Shown: positions 1 to 12,636, numbered from the stretch's first letter. The stretch is DNA of 64,000 nucleotides from Ophiura sarsii (GCA_035610835.1 CM069448.1:33241652-33305651); one strand, 5' to 3'. Notes: generated by a model from the sequence alone, not told the origin. Program-made: numbers and translations.

Positions 1-195
1 TTCCCGTGTGTTTGCAAAGCTTTTCTCCAACTTGTTACTAAATTGTTTTGCTCAACGTTGGGTAGTTTTTACTTTTATACAACACCTAGATTTCTACATA
101 AATGTTGAATAAAATTTAATCAACCTATTACCCAACAGATGATTAAACGCAATTAAGCAACGTGTTTTGCTCAACATTTAAGCAGTGTATTTATG
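1..195. repeat. dispersed short repeat, copy 1
   Basis: From about position 27 the sequence is almost identical to 14698-14862. Both contain TTGCTCAACGTTGGGTAG near one end and TACCCAACAGATGATTA in the middle, differing by a few substitutions and small indels. No ORF is present. This is probably a small non-autonomous element; its true ends cannot be fixed because the window starts inside or close to it. Confidence 0.7.
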
Positions 196-702
196 ATACG
201 TTTTCATGTAGAATGATAAATACCATGTGTATAATCTTAAACGAAACTGAAAGCTCACTTTAAATGTCGTAGATTCATTCTACCAAGACCATCGTAATGG
301 CATCGTTAAAAACCCAATAAATATAATTAAGTCCATCGTCTAGCCGTAAGGACTCATTTAAATTACCTTCTGGAATATCTCATCGACTGGAATTTTAATT
401 TTAATTTCAACACAAACAAGATGACGATACCGTTTCATATATCCGGTAAAATAAAACTGAAAATAGACTTGGGTAAATGAAACTAGTCAAATTACTTTAT
501 TAACAATTATTAACAAACATATTCCTCATATTCCGAGGCAATTAAATATAACCAAAGTATTTGATATAACACAAGCTGAAAGGTTTGATCACATAATTAT
601 TACATACCATAGATAATTGTAATCGCATGTTGCAGATTATATTCAATTCGTGTGAGTTTTGCAAAACAAAATGATTTCGCTTATTACAATGAGGGTACAA
701 CC
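196..702. other. AT-rich stretch, ancient repeat, no gene
   Basis: No ORF or RNA gene is seen. The right part (about 570-702, resuming at 1083-1165 after the fold-back element) is a diverged copy of 59970-60230. Shared landmarks are a CTCATATTC..GTGAGTTTT block and an AAGGNTTATTTAAATCT block. The 60 kb copy is therefore an approximate empty site for the inserted fold-back element. Confidence 0.5.
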
Positions 703-1082
703 TTAAAGGCATATTATGTGATCTTTTCCAGAGAGCGCCCTCTATTCATGATTTTTTTTAGAAAGTAGATTTTCTTGCAGATTTACATTTCCGATCATAA
801 ATCATACATACATTCCAAGTTACAGAGCGATACGATTCCTAATTACCTCAAAATCATGGTTTTAGAGTGAATTTAGAGTGAAAATATAAACTGTCGGAAT
901 CCCGACAGTTTATTTTCACTCTAAAACCATGATTTTGAAGTAATTAAGAACCGTATCGCCCTGTAACTTGGAATGTATGCATGATTTATGATCAGAAATG
1001 TAAATCTGCAAGAAAATCTGCTTTCTATTTTTTTTTCGATGTTGAGGGCGTTCCCTGGAAAGATCACATAATATACCTTTAA
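703..1082. mobile_element. fold-back MITE flanked by TTAA, copy 1
   Basis: The two arms, about 707-890 and 905-1078, are inverted repeats of each other. The outer end reads AGGCATATTATGTGATC and returns as GATCACATAATATACCT. TTAA lies on both sides (703-706 and 1079-1082), as expected for a piggyBac-type target duplication. There is no coding capacity. Related copies lie at 53525-53856, 55827-56020 and 62491-62825. Confidence 0.8.
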
Positions 1083-2550
1083 CCAAATCCATCCCAAGGA
1101 TTATTTAAATCTAAAATAAAAATGTAAACAACCACAATGGAAAACCTTTATCTTCCGACTACTTCTCTCCCTTTAAAGGTAGATGACCCGATCATATTCC
1201 GATTTTCAACTTGAAGTTTTCTATTCTACATGAAAGGTCATCCTTAAAAAAGTCGTGTTCCAAAGTTTGAGTTGCATAGCTCTAATGGTTCTTATTTTAG
1301 ACGCACAAGATGCCGTGAACTGTACCCATTGAGTTGCACACAAACTATATCGGTGGTATACCACCATTCGCGGTAATTCGACGTTATTTCATCGATTTCT
1401 CCGTAATTATACCGATCTAGGCCGTCAAATTTCAGTATGATGATGAGAAAAATACGAGCTTTCATATGATATGAAAATCTCCGTATGTTTGAAATAATTC
1501 TGTGTTACGAAAATGTGATCGGGTCATCTACCTTTAATGTATTATTACATGAGCTCAGTAAAATACGCGTTTTTTAAAAAGTGCAGATTTACTGTTCGGA
1601 AAACTTTCTTCTGTACTTTGTCAACACAGATAGCTAATTAGTTTTACAGTTCGTTATATCTTTCTCCTGTTATTTGGCAAAGCAGATAGTTATTTATTGT
1701 AAGTTTGTTATCAAAATCATTCTACAAGTTTGCTCTATCCAAATAATATTTTATATTTTATACTGCCAATTATTTTAATTAAGCTATAGGCTGAGGGGGC
1801 CCGTGTGCATGAAAGAGGTCCTCGGTTACTCTACACAGCAATTACTTGGACCATCAGACATACCCAATAAAGTGAGGGTAGACAATTTGTACCCGGGCAG
1901 TGTGGCTGCTAGAGGGCGTTTTCAAAATGGCCGCCAAAATCCAATTTATTAGATTATTGAGGCTTCATTATGTTTACTGTTGAGACAGAGTTTGATATTT
2001 TTGGGAGTATGAATGGTTGGTACTTGCATCGAAACATGTCATGCAAATTGTCAACATATTCAAAATGGCCATTAACTGTTGAAAATTGCCCCAAAATGAC
2101 CAACATCCACCGTTCAACAATGTTTCCTGATATAATTATCAAGGAAATGGTACGAACACAGATATTGTATAATTTAAAAGATATTGTATAGTTTAAAAGA
2201 TGATTTTTAAAATTTAAAAGCTACTATTATTAACATATTTGTTAAAATAGGGTCTAAATTTCATATATAATAATAGAGCTCCAAAGTGAAAATGAGCGTT
2301 TGTAGTTGTTTGATATGGCTCACAAAATGGTTAGGATGGCCACCAGTACAAGAAATGTTCCTAAGGTGTTAAACTTTATCAAACGTATGTTTATTACCTT
2401 GATTTTTTCAAAAATCGAGGTACTCTATCTCTACCGTTTCTTTCTTCTTCTTCATCATCATCTTCTGGCAATATATCTACAAAATGCTTCTTCTCCTACA
2501 GTTTACATGCTACAATCACCATATTTGGTCAGTAGGACCCCCTACCAGAC
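1083..2550. other. gene-free repeat-derived sequence
   Basis: No credible ORF is present. The block at about 1166-1320 (motif TTCTATTCTACATGAA followed by CCAAAGTTTGAGTT) recurs at 7333-7480, so it is an old interspersed repeat. The short opposed ORFs near 1954-2191 overlap each other and show no domain. Confidence 0.5.
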
Positions 2551-2559
2551 CTTCATTAC

Positions 2560-3790
2560 AGGACCTCCACAGTTTGGGGTCAAAGGTCACAGGGGGGTCA
2601 CTAGGGGTCAAAAGGTGATTTTTACTTAAAACGCATTTCCAATTTAGTGAAATGACCTAGGATCGTCAAAATCGGTCAACATATACCTTATGACCGTACG
2701 CATATATAATAGTTCGGTTTTTACAATCAACAAATATTTGGGGTCACTAAGGGTCAAAATGTTGATTTTCTAACCATATCACTTAAAATGCTTCTTGTCT
2801 CAGAGGAAATGGCTCATGAATGTCAGAATTGGTCAAAAGATTCCTTGGGTCCATGCACATACAGTGATCTCAGCGATTAAAATTGACGTGTCATGCGGGG
2901 TCACTAGAGGTCATTGACCTATACAGTGGTAAAACGTGAGATATGCTCCGATTGGGACCGGGTTTGTTGCATCTTGTTTAGATTGATGAGCCAAGAAAAT
3001 AAATCAATTATATTGACCAGGTCAAAGGTCAAGAAGGGGTCAATAAGGGTCATTGAACTTTACAGTGGTAAAAGTTAAGACATGATCCGATTTGGACCGG
3101 GTTTGTTGCATCTTGTTTAGATTGATGAGCCAAGAAAATAAGTCAATCATATTGACCAGGTCAAAGGTCAAGAAGGGGTCAATAGGGGTCATTGAACTTT
3201 ACAGGGGTAAAAGTTAAGACATGATCTGATTTATACCGGGTTTGTTGCATCTTATTTAGATTGATGAGCCAAGAAAATACGTTAATTATATTGACCAGGT
3301 CAAAGGTCAAGAAGGGGTCAATAGGGGTCATTGAACTTTACAGGGGTAAAAGTTAAGACATTATCCGATTTGGACCGGGTTTGTTGCATCTTGTTTGGAT
3401 TGATGAGCCAAGAAAATAAGTCAATCATTTTAATCAGGTCAAAGGTCAAAAAGGGGTCACTAGGAGTCAAAACGTCGATTTTCAATCCGTTCAACTAAAA
3501 TGCTTCTCGTCTCAGAGGAAATGACTGATGTGCATTAGAATTGGTCAAAATATTCCTTAGGTCCATGCCAATACCAGTATTTCAGCGATTAAAATTGACA
3601 TGTCGTATGGGGTCACTAGGGGTCATTGACCTATACAGGGGTAAATGTTAAAACATGTTCCGATTTGCAAGACATGCTCCGAATTAGATCGGACCTGTTT
3701 TATCTTGTTTGGTTCAATCAGGCAAGAATAAAAGTCAATCATCATAACCAGGTCAAAGGTCAAGAAGAGGTCACTAGGGATCATTTTCTC
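2560..3790. repeat. 139-bp tandem repeat array with AGGTCA direct repeats
   Basis: A tandem array whose core units repeat exactly every 139 bp: the motif AGGTCAAAGGTCA starts at 3019, 3158, 3297 and 3436, with one more at 3750. Each unit also carries GGGGTCA(A/C)TA(A/G)GGGTCA and a TGAGCCAAGAAAATA block. Flanking sequence (2560-2900 and 3450-3790) consists of diverged units. The 13-mer is a perfect DR1 arrangement, the known binding geometry for RXR/HNF4/PPAR-type nuclear receptors. Whether it acts as an enhancer is unknown. Confidence 0.85.
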
Positions 3791-4162
3791 ATAAAAATCA
3801 AGGTACCCTGGTCAAGATCTAGTTTGTTATACATTTTAGGACAGGGGTCAGCGCTCCGACTTTTATTCACCTACAGTCAATCGATCGTTAGCACACACAC
3901 AAATCCTTGCTTCCGAAAAACCGGTTCAATTAGACCAGATATTATTATCGTCTTTGATAGCAAAATGCTCCAAAGGAAAAAATATCACATTCATTCGAAT
4001 ACAAAATTGTGAAAGGTATAACATAAAAATGTAAAATATCGTGGACAGAATGCAGTAAGATACTCTGGAGGTAGACGATTACATCCATGGATGAAAACGC
4101 GCGGAGTAAAAATATACACCATTTTCCAACACAGAGAAACTAAATCGTTTTTTTAACAAAAG

Positions 4163-4248
4163 GTATTAAGCAGGACTCGAACCGAGGTGGGGGAGAGAAT
4201 TCATTAGATTTCTAGCTCATAGTCTTAAACCGCGCGAACATGCCTACT
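4163..4248 (-). pseudogene. tRNA-Ser-like pseudogene or SINE head
   Basis: On the minus strand the segment resembles tRNA-Ser. An anticodon-loop-like CTAGAAA (anticodon AGA) is followed by a long variable arm region and then the B-box/T-arm sequence GGTTCGAGTCC. The acceptor ends and A box are degenerate (GGTTTAAGAC is the closest D-arm match), so a functional tRNA is unlikely. It is more likely the head of a tRNA-derived SINE. Confidence 0.5.
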
Positions 4249-4607
4249 CATTGAAGTGTCTAATGTGTTCTCTAAATAATGAACTAGTTGTGAACTATTG
4301 AGTATTCGACGACATTTAGCCAATTGAACCCAGTTTCTAAATTGTATTTTAAATGTGAAAACGGTGTCGCCGCAGGTTAGATTTGGAATCAATGTGAAGA
4401 GCAATAAATTGATGTTCGTAAAAGGTTATTAATTTAAAGCTTTTAATGAGACAGGGGTCAGCGCCACTGGAAATACCGCGCCATTTCGATGGAAAAACGT
4501 TGCATTCATGTATGTACGACCTCCAACGACTGAGAATACCAGTCATGCCAGTAGAAAAGGTCTTTGTTTCATCACGTTCCCTTTATGAATTGAATATAAA
4601 AACTTAC

Positions 4608-4656
4608 CTAGTAATGTCACCAGCAGAATGATTTTAAGAATTTTTTCCATCATCAT
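4608..4656 (-). CDS. signal-peptide first exon, diverged copy
   Basis: Starting at three consecutive ATG codons (4656-4648), the exon encodes MMMEKILKIILLVTLL plus the first base of a Gly or other codon, then a consensus donor CTAG|GTAAGT. A basic residue followed by a run of Leu/Ile is a typical secretory signal peptide. The donor is in phase 1, the usual phase between signal peptide and extracellular modules. It is homologous to the exons at 41884, 52939 and 61830 but diverged in DNA, with hydrophobic character and frame kept. The remaining exons would lie to the left; none is recognisable in 1-4600. Confidence 0.6.
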
Positions 4657-5243
4657 ATCTCTTTATAACGTTCAGATTTTACCGAGCTGTTAGATGTCCT
4701 TTCCAATGCACGTCAAAAATGAAGTCTTTCCTTGATCATAGAAAAAGGTTTAATGGGGCGGGGATTCTAAACCACTCTTGACATTAACATTAATTAGTTA
4801 ATTAAGATGTTTGTTATTAAAATAACAATATGGAATCCTTTTTATTAACATTGGGTAGTTAATTAAGATGTTAATGAAAAGGATTCCATATTGTTTCATC
4901 AAGCATATCCTTATGAGAGCTCGCTCGCAATAACTTTGCACCTGCCAATTCCCCATCGATGAGTTTTTGTGACAAAGTTGCTACCATTCTAAAATATTTA
5001 GAGTCTCACGTTTGTATACGCTGTACATCAAACATCTTATGCCGGTAACTTAATAAAATAAATAATTACGTAGTAGTTGCCTAATAATGTCTTTTAAGCT
5101 TATAAAGTTTAAAAATCGTATACGGCATCTGGATTATACAGTACGAACGGCCCGTATTAGGTCCCTCATATGCGCATTGTTTGAGTGTATCCAAGCGAAG
5201 GATTGCAACAAGTATCAGGGTTATGGTTTAACTTATGTTTATT

Positions 5244-5438
5244 GTTATGGTTATGGTTATGGTTATGATTATGGTTATGGTTATGGTTATGGTTATGGTT
5301 ATGGTTATGGTTATGGTTATGGTTATGGTTATGGTTATGGTTATGGTTATGGTTATGGTTATGGTTATGGTTATGGTTATGGTTATGATTATGGTTATGG
5401 TTATGATTATGGTTATGGTTATGGTTATGGTTATGGTT
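5244..5438. repeat. (TTATGG)n microsatellite
   Basis: About 32 near-perfect TTATGG hexamers with a few G-to-A changes. All three forward frames tend to stay open (YGYGYG and MVMVMV strings), which produces spurious ORFs. It lies inside the diverged promoter block and is not a gene. Confidence 0.95.
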
Positions 5439-5640
5439 TAACTTTCGCTAGGTTATGAAAAAGAAATCAATATTTAATACGTAAATATTACGCAAGTCGT
5501 AAAAAGCTCAGTACTGCTGCATTCATCTGCAAGCACAAATTTCTAGGGGTACCATACTTTGTGTCAATATGTATGTTGTAAGAATAGATATTTACCAGCA
5601 TGTTTCGACGCTGATTGGTTATCGTAATTAAGGTAACAAT

Positions 5641-8290
5641 CAATGATGGATGTATTGTACTACGAGAACATCACGTGACTTATTTGAAGGTCTCGGTCTT
5701 GGTTATTTGAAGCTTATTATATACTATTCTTCTCTTACTTATTTTAAGTTGCGAAAATGTGAACTTTCATTGGTAATTTCGTATGACCTTGTTTTATGAT
5801 ATATACAAGGTATTTTCGTAGTTTTATACCAGTTTTTTTATGTTGATTCTGTATCTGATGGGTGCCAGTTTTAAAACGTTGAGCATTTTCGTAAAAATCC
5901 AAAAATCCAAAATGGCAACTAAATGCAATTTCGAATAATAGTTTTCCTCATCATAATAGAAAAGTATGATAAAATACATAAATAACAGTGTGACATTTAT
6001 ATCTTGAACCACTATGATTTCATATCAAGTAGTTCTGGGTACTTAGAATTCTTCAAATCCATGATGGCCGCCAAAATTGCCACCTACGTAATACCTTTAA
6101 AATAAAATAATAAATTGGATTAGATTTACAAAGCAAGTGGCTGGTCATTATTTTAAACAAAATACACATAACACAAACATTTTCAGTTATTCAAAATGGG
6201 CGCTAACGGGAAATGGATTCTGCAATGAAAAGATAACTTGGTCATACGTTGAGATTAATTCGTCAATTAGGGTCACAATATTAGTCTTGCGATCAAAATG
6301 CAAATGACAAATCCCAACATGACATGACAAGTATTTAAAAATCTTTTACGAATTAAATTTTCGTTGTACCAAATTAATGACTTTGAAAAGTAAATGACGA
6401 ATCTACACTGGCGTTTTGACGATTGTACTTTGTCGGTCATTCTATGAATGACATAGTTTGTCAGCGGTAACAAATCCAATGACGAACTTATTTCAGTGGT
6501 ACGAATCTGCTAAGAAAATTTGTGACGAGTTGATGACAAGACAAATTCGGAACAAATTAAGCCCTCCAAATCCAGTATGGAAACCAGTCTTGACATCGCT
6601 GACGCGACGCCATTGCTGAATAGCCGGGTGCGTTCGTGCGAGGTAAACTTATGATATTTGTATTGTAGTAAATATAATTTGTTTTATGTGTATGGATGTT
6701 TGTTCATGTGTTTCAATCTAGATTGCACAACGATATTTGAGTAGATTTGACTGTTAATGTTTGACAAGCGACATGCTAGTCCCATAATAGTGACTCCATA
6801 CTAGAGATACGCAACCCTTAAATAACGTCTCACGTTGCGAAAATTACATTTTGAAATCAACATTTTCATATCAAATATAATTCAGATCAATCAAAATGCT
6901 CTCACATATTGTTTTCCTGGTACTTATAATAATACATTGGGTTCATGAATGTTGATCAAGCATCCTCTTTATAATGCGATTTACTACTAACAATACAAAC
7001 ATAAGTTTTACCTTAAAATGACAAAATGGAAAAGACAAATAAAAAAATGACAATGCCTAATTAAAGTATGACAATGCCTAATTAAAGTGTTGCAATGACA
7101 AACCTTACAAAAATTTGTCAAATGAAAACACTTTTCATGACAAATTAAAAGTAGTCATGCTGTGGTGCATGACAAATCTTTCACGTGACAAATTTATTAA
7201 GTTGTCAAATTAAACCACATGAATGCCAAAGTTATATTTGTCAATTGACAAAGTTATCAATGTTATTACCAATAAAATATCGGTATTTTACTGATATTAT
7301 ACCCATACATAGTAGAAACCAAGCAAATTAAAGGTAGGTGGATATGTTCGGAATGCTGGCCCGTTTTTTCAACTTGATGTTTTCTATTCTACATGAAGGT
7401 TCATATTTAAAATACAATCGTATTCCAAAGTTTGAGTTCCATAACTCCAATGGTTCTTATTTTAGAAGTACAAGAGCGTGGTCAGAAACCGTTATATGAA
7501 GCAGCTACGTTTCCTACTTTTTTAGTTATAAGCTCTCTGATTTTTGAACCCAGTTTATCGGGACACGTTGTACTCCTTTAATCCATCAATAGAGGATTTT
7601 GTGCTTGGTTAATTCAGTGCTGTATTACATCAAATTCTGAGCGGACTGAAATTTGGAGTTATTTTCACTAGCTAGAAAACAACAACTTATTGTTCGAATC
7701 AGAACTGAATGTCTCTATGTAGAGTTGAACAATAGATATGCTAAATGTTATTCTAATTCTAAAACAGATTGATATCATTATCCGATCGAGAAGGAGACCT
7801 ATGCTCTTTTGGTGAAAAACGTCTATGTTTCAATCATAGCAAAACAGTATATTATATTTTTCTCTAAAAGTACAATGTCGCCCTCTGGAATTGAACAATC
7901 GAAATGCTACCTTTTTTAATAATTGAAGACACAGCTCTATCACACACAAATTGGAATGGCGCCCTCTAGAGCCCAATAGTAACTTTAATTAATTATTTGT
8001 CAACATCTGCGATATTTTATTAAAGAGTTTCCTATAAATGCCATGTTATTTGTTTTGAAAATTTTGATTTATTTTGTCCCGTTATTAGATGGCACTGTGA
8101 CGCTACTAGCGTTTTATCAATGTTATTGCTACTTTAATTGTCATTAATAACGTGTTTCAAGCATGTTTTAGCTTGAATATGTGGTAGCGTAAGTATAAGC
8201 TTATTTACCTTTGCGTAACGGTAAGTTTTTAACTGTTGGTCGACCAGGTTATATAATTATATTTCCTTCCCAACCGCTTTATTTCTTTAC
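5641..8290. other. gene-free AT-rich region
   Basis: Only short ORFs without recognisable domains are present. At 6100-7280 the motif GACAA/TTGTC recurs many times in both orientations, suggesting an eroded repeat. Position 7333-7480 is the second copy of the repeat at 1166-1320. A segment at 7550-7620 (CAATAGAGGATTTTGTGCT) recurs near 47775-47815. No promoter or RNA gene could be supported. Confidence 0.5.
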
Positions 8291-9150
8291 AGCTCAATCA
8301 TAGATAATACAAACAAATAGATTTTGTTGATCAATTCTGTGCAAGTTTACGCAGGAGCCGTTCCAAAAACAAGCGTGATAAAAAGAGAGCGAATTCTGCT
8401 CCCAATCATCCAGGTGGAGGCCGCTGCATGTACTTTCAGCCTCTGATTGGCTAAGAGTCGCGCGCAAAGTGTGTATAGTCGCGGGCAACTCTTAAAACTA
8501 CTTTTATACGGCACCACTCTGTCGACCATTAGCATAGGGATGTACAATATGTATACACATCCTCACAGCAACACTCACTTCACTGTTTTAATGAAAAAAA
8601 ACCCGTTGCTTTCAACTCTTCGCAGTAGTGTATCATTCCATCTGAGTGTAACGGGATCGGGACGGCCTCAGTCACCAACTACCAGGTAGGTTGGTAGCGT
8701 GCACTGGAAGTTGGCAATGTGACACCAGGGCTCGTTGTATAAGTATAATTATACGTTGCGAGGCTAAATATACAGACTGACGAATGTTTTTCTTTCAACA
8801 CAATTTATTTACCCGTAGGATTAATCTCATTATCCATCACATCTACAATACATCACTAATTCTCCATTTACCATGTTTACACATCACCCTGATTGTTCTG
8901 CCCTGATTGATCTTTGATGGTGTAATCAGAAGATGACATGAAAATAAAGAAATACAAAATATGTTACTTAAAGTACTGATAATTTGGAATATAAATCATA
9001 ACAGAACATTTGGGTCAATATAATTTAAACTAAGAAATCACACATTTGATATTATGCATATAAACATTATGACCATTTGTCTAAAGATACACAATTGTAA
9101 TTGTAAGGTAGGTCAAGAGTGATACGTTGATACTGACGCGTGGACGTTGA
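8291..9150. other. mixed region, CCAAT-like boxes, no gene assigned
   Basis: A more GC-rich patch at 8380-8700 contains GATTGGCT (CCAAT-box complement) and CpG-rich words, followed by AT-rich DNA. The opposed ORFs at 8294-8689 share no domain with known families and overlap on both strands. A possible donor AGGTAGG at 8681 is not enough to call an exon. Confidence 0.35.
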
Positions 9151-9164
9151 TACCGACGCGTCAA

Positions 9165-9410
9165 CAGACAGGGACTCGAACCCACATCTTAACCTTGTCG
9201 TCACACCGATGACTTCGAACCACCACGTGTCGATCTCTGGACTGGGACTTTAACCCAAACTTAATCGTTCCGATCCAATCCATGTAACTTGCCAATCATC
9301 GCACGGGACTCGAACCCCGGACTTTAACCGTACTAAATATCGTCAGCTGATCCGATCCCAACTTGCGTTTAATTACGTCGCTTACTGGTGGGACTTGAAC
9401 CCAATCTCCA
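9165..9410 (-). repeat. cluster of degenerate tRNA-like T-arm motifs
   Basis: Four B-box-like words occur on the minus strand at about 9172, 9245, 9304 and 9391, with plus-strand form GGGACTCGAACCC or close variants. They are spaced 60-87 bp, roughly a tRNA length. Intervening sequence is poorly folded for intact tRNAs. It may be a decayed tRNA cluster or tandem SINE heads. Confidence 0.35.
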
Positions 9411-10983
9411 AATACACTCCTGACCATACCCAAATACTTAAATATTAAGACTTATGAGTACATTACATTACAGCTTAAACATGTTACATAATAATAAATA
9501 GCAAGTGGCCACTCCGCTTTATGCGCAGTACCTGTTCACATTGAAATAACTCACACGGACACAGTTGATCAATACTGAGTGGGTGCCAAAAGTTGTGACC
9601 ACAAATATAACACTGTTATTGAATAATCTCGAAAATCGACAATTTACTCGCTTCGCGCACACTATAACAAATTTAGGTCAACCGCGTTCTTACTGTACAA
9701 TAAAAGTCATACATTTGGCATATAAATATAACCGCACCAAAACAATGAGCGCACTTCGCATTCTTTCTGCGCGTATTTTGGCAGATGCAAAAACGACAAA
9801 ATATTACAATCAAAATAGCAAAAATGAAACACATTATTATCACGCGATGCGTGAAATGTCAACGCACTGGAAAATCTTGCGTTAAATGCGTACACACGAC
9901 AAACGTTAAATTCACGCACTAATTGAACACTGTACCAATCGCTTAACAATACAACGCATCCAAATATGACATGAGTTTGCAGTTATTTTTGTTGACTGCA
10001 AGTTTCACAAAATACACTGTAGGATCATTTTTATATCAAATAATCATGACTTTTACAAAAAGCATGACTCTTAATATATAACACTCTGGTATACTAACCA
10101 TGGCCGTAGCCGTCACCATCAATAATAATTATACAATATAAGCACTGTAGATTTGGCAAACAAATATTGGGTACATAAATCTTGGAATATAAACCAAAAT
10201 AAGTGTCCATCAAGCACAAGGTACATCTAATTTCTCACATGTTAATTTTGAAATGAACACACTATAATATGAGTAATTTGGTAGAAGGTGATATTCACAT
10301 AATCATGAACATAAATAATCAATAAATCACGAGCTAGCACACCAAGGTAATAATTTGTAAAATGGTTTAAACATCCAGGCAACCTTTGACTTACACTTAC
10401 TGCCTGTAGTATTGGGTAATCTCATGTTTACACAACATGACATATTTTTATTGAAACACACTGTAAATACGATTTATCCAAAACCTGCCAATTTTCTGGA
10501 TAACAACAATTATTTATATACCTGATTAAAACAACGTATTTTTACGACCATATAATGACAAGCGAGTGTGGAATGTGATTGAAATGATCACGCAATAACC
10601 AAATAACAACATTTTAAAGTTGTACACACGTGAGTCACATAGTAAAATTAGAGGAAATTATCACCTTCTACCACTAAATCTCACTTTTACGAATGCATCC
10701 TTGAATATAACCTATCCACATATGATCACAAATATTTACTCTAGACTCGGTTTGTAGTTTGATTGAAATTTGTTAATGATTAAACCGATAAAATAAGTGA
10801 AAGTTTTTCCCATTTCAAACCTTGTATCTTTTTACCTTTGATGATATAATCAGAAGATACATGTACAGGTCAAAACGGGGATCAAGTTAATTAACGGTGC
10901 AGCTATATAGCGCCCTCACTATTTCAGACGGCCTAAATGGGTATCGTATTGCACCCGGTGTCGGACGTATTCTCGATCCTATC
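9411..10983. other. gene-free AT-rich region
   Basis: The ORFs at 9565-9885 and 9707-9949 overlap antisense and resemble no family. No repeat structure beyond AT-rich words was found. Confidence 0.4.
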
Positions 10984-11655
10984 ACATGAGGAACATTTCG
11001 CGAATTCGTCGCTTTGATTTCAACACATGCAATGACATTGTCCGTTCCCTTGTTCTGTCCAGACTAGACTATGGGAATGTATTACTCATGGGTGCTAATG
11101 CTAAAGAAATTGCTCGTCTACAAGTTCTGCAGAACTGGGCTGCGAAGCTAATCTTCCGTGTTGCAAAAAATGAACATGCTTCTCCACTTTTGAAACAACT
11201 GCACTGGCTACCTATCTACTTCAAGACCATGCTCTACATTTACAAATGTCTCGCAGGTTTGGGTCCGGCTTCCCTAACATCTGGCCTGACTCTGTACTCA
11301 CCAGGGCGAGAGGGATTGCGTTCTGCATCCGATTTGTCTCGTCTAACAGACCACAAAATTCATAACAGGACTCTTGCATCAGCTGTTGACAAAGCTTTCT
11401 TCTATGCTGCACCAAAACTATGGAACAACTTACCAGTTGCAGTCCGCACATCATACTCTGTTACAGTGTTTAAGAAAGCTCTCAACATCACCTGTTTTCA
11501 CAAATCTGATTGCTTCTATTTAATCTTGTTAGATATTGCTCTGTTTATTGCTTTTGATGCCATGTAGATTTTCATGTATTTTTGTGTATATATTTTGCGC
11601 CGTGGTCTTTTAGAAATGGCGCGGTATAAAAGCCTTTGTTATGTATGTATGTATA
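10984..11655 (+). mobile_element. 5'-truncated LINE (CR1/L2/Jockey-like) 3' end
   Basis: The ORF 10986-11567 encodes about 190 residues of the C-terminal part of a non-LTR retrotransposon polyprotein. Diagnostic words appear in order: SRLDYGNVLL, LQVLQNWAAKLIF, LHWLPI, then PGREGLRSA, KLWNNLP and VFKKAL, as in the region downstream of the RT domain. The 3' untranslated part contains GGCGCGGTATAAAAGCC and ends in a TATGTATGTATG tail. Endonuclease and RT domains are missing, so it is dead on arrival through 5' truncation. A related 3' tail lies at 39963-40156. Confidence 0.85.
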
Positions 11656-12630
11656 AAACAGCAAATAGAATTATTTATGCGGTTGACTTCTTCAGATTTT
11701 CAAAATAAAAATGTAACTACAAACGAAAATCGTCATTGTTCAAAAGTCACATTCAAACATAAACTAGGAGAATAGAGGCACTATTTTACAATACATCGTA
11801 ACTACAATAACTTAGACTCATAGATCAGATCCATCCTGTAATATATTATACAGGGTGTTGCACACGTCGCGCTCGCTACCTTTTTAAAGCTTGACATATC
11901 TTGTAAATATTTTGCCGTATGAAAATAAAAAACATATTTGGATTGAGAAGAAGACTTGTAGAATTATGTTGCTACTAAACTTACAATAACGGCTATGTGT
12001 TGCCAAACTATAGAAGAAAGTTTCCCAACTGTAAAACTGTACTTTCATAAAAAAACACCCCGCTATATGGAGGGCGGGGTGAGGTAGTTAAGAGAAAAAA
12101 AAGGTTCTCTACGGTGAATCTTATTAATTGAACATGCAGCACGTGATTACAGCGACGTACACATTGCGTCATGCAAGTTCAACAATTGTATGGAATTATG
12201 AGATGTCATCAAACCTTTCAGCGTGTCATGCTTGATATTATACTCATTCATCAAGTTTTCTCTATCCAAATAATGTTTTCACTTGGTATTTGAAAAGAGA
12301 TACAAAGCTTTACAGAAGTGACTATTGGGACACCCTGTACAATGTAACGTGCGATCAATTTAAAGGTATGTTTAAGAAACATTGTAACGTTGTAACGGTC
12401 GTTGTAACGGTCAACGTCATTTTTTACTATCAGATACCGTTTTCCTTTTGCCAGACGATCGACCTTTTAAAAAATCGATCATCCTTTCGAGGTGGTGCAA
12501 TAACAGTTGCTACGACAATGAACCGAATTGTGACAGTACTTGAAACACACTACTTTCAAAGTTTTCGAATTAATTACATACTTAGATGAATACGAATAAT
12601 TCCAAGCGAAATATTAAATTTGTAATTGAC
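11656..12630. other. gene-free region with CAGGGTG words
   Basis: The sequence is AT-rich. TACAGGGTG at 11850 and CACCCTGTAC near 12331 are opposite-strand versions of a terminal word common in DNA transposons, about 490 bp apart, so the segment between may be an eroded transposon. A short perfect GC hairpin (CACCCCGC..GGCGGGGTG) lies at 12057-12083. Confidence 0.35.
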
Positions 12631-12636
12631 TTTATT
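12631..12636 (-). promoter_or_regulatory. polyadenylation signal AATAAA of the EGF/SRCR gene
   Basis: AATAAA on the minus strand, about 150 nt past the stop codon of the terminal SRCR exon, with no other gene between. Position and motif fit a short 3' UTR. Confidence 0.6.

Larger units (their letters stand above)
4555..5640 (-). promoter_or_regulatory. diverged copy of the duplicated promoter / first-exon block
   Basis: Anchors shared in order with the blocks at 41.8-42.5, 52.9-54.3 and 61.8-63.3 kb are a GTTTCATCA..TTAC segment, the signal-peptide exon, a TAGTTAATTAAGAT motif, a CATAAGAGAG-like motif, an ACATCTGGATTATACA-like motif and a distal GCATTCATCT..AAGCACAA segment. A TTATGG microsatellite has grown within it. 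This is the oldest copy by divergence. As the upstream region of a minus-strand gene it would drive a transcript running left, out of the window. Promoter activity is inferred from position only. Confidence 0.55.

Noticed and set aside
5087..5458. Tyr/Gly-repeat protein (YGYGYG)
   Set aside because: It is a translated TTATGG microsatellite, open in several frames at once, with no conserved flanking protein sequence or plausible gene context.
8294..8689. Possible first exon with donor AGGTAGG
   Set aside because: Opposed overlapping ORFs, no signal peptide or domain, and no matching downstream exon.
10986..11567. Host gene
   Set aside because: The sequence has the diagnostic LINE C-terminal words and a retroelement 3' tail.
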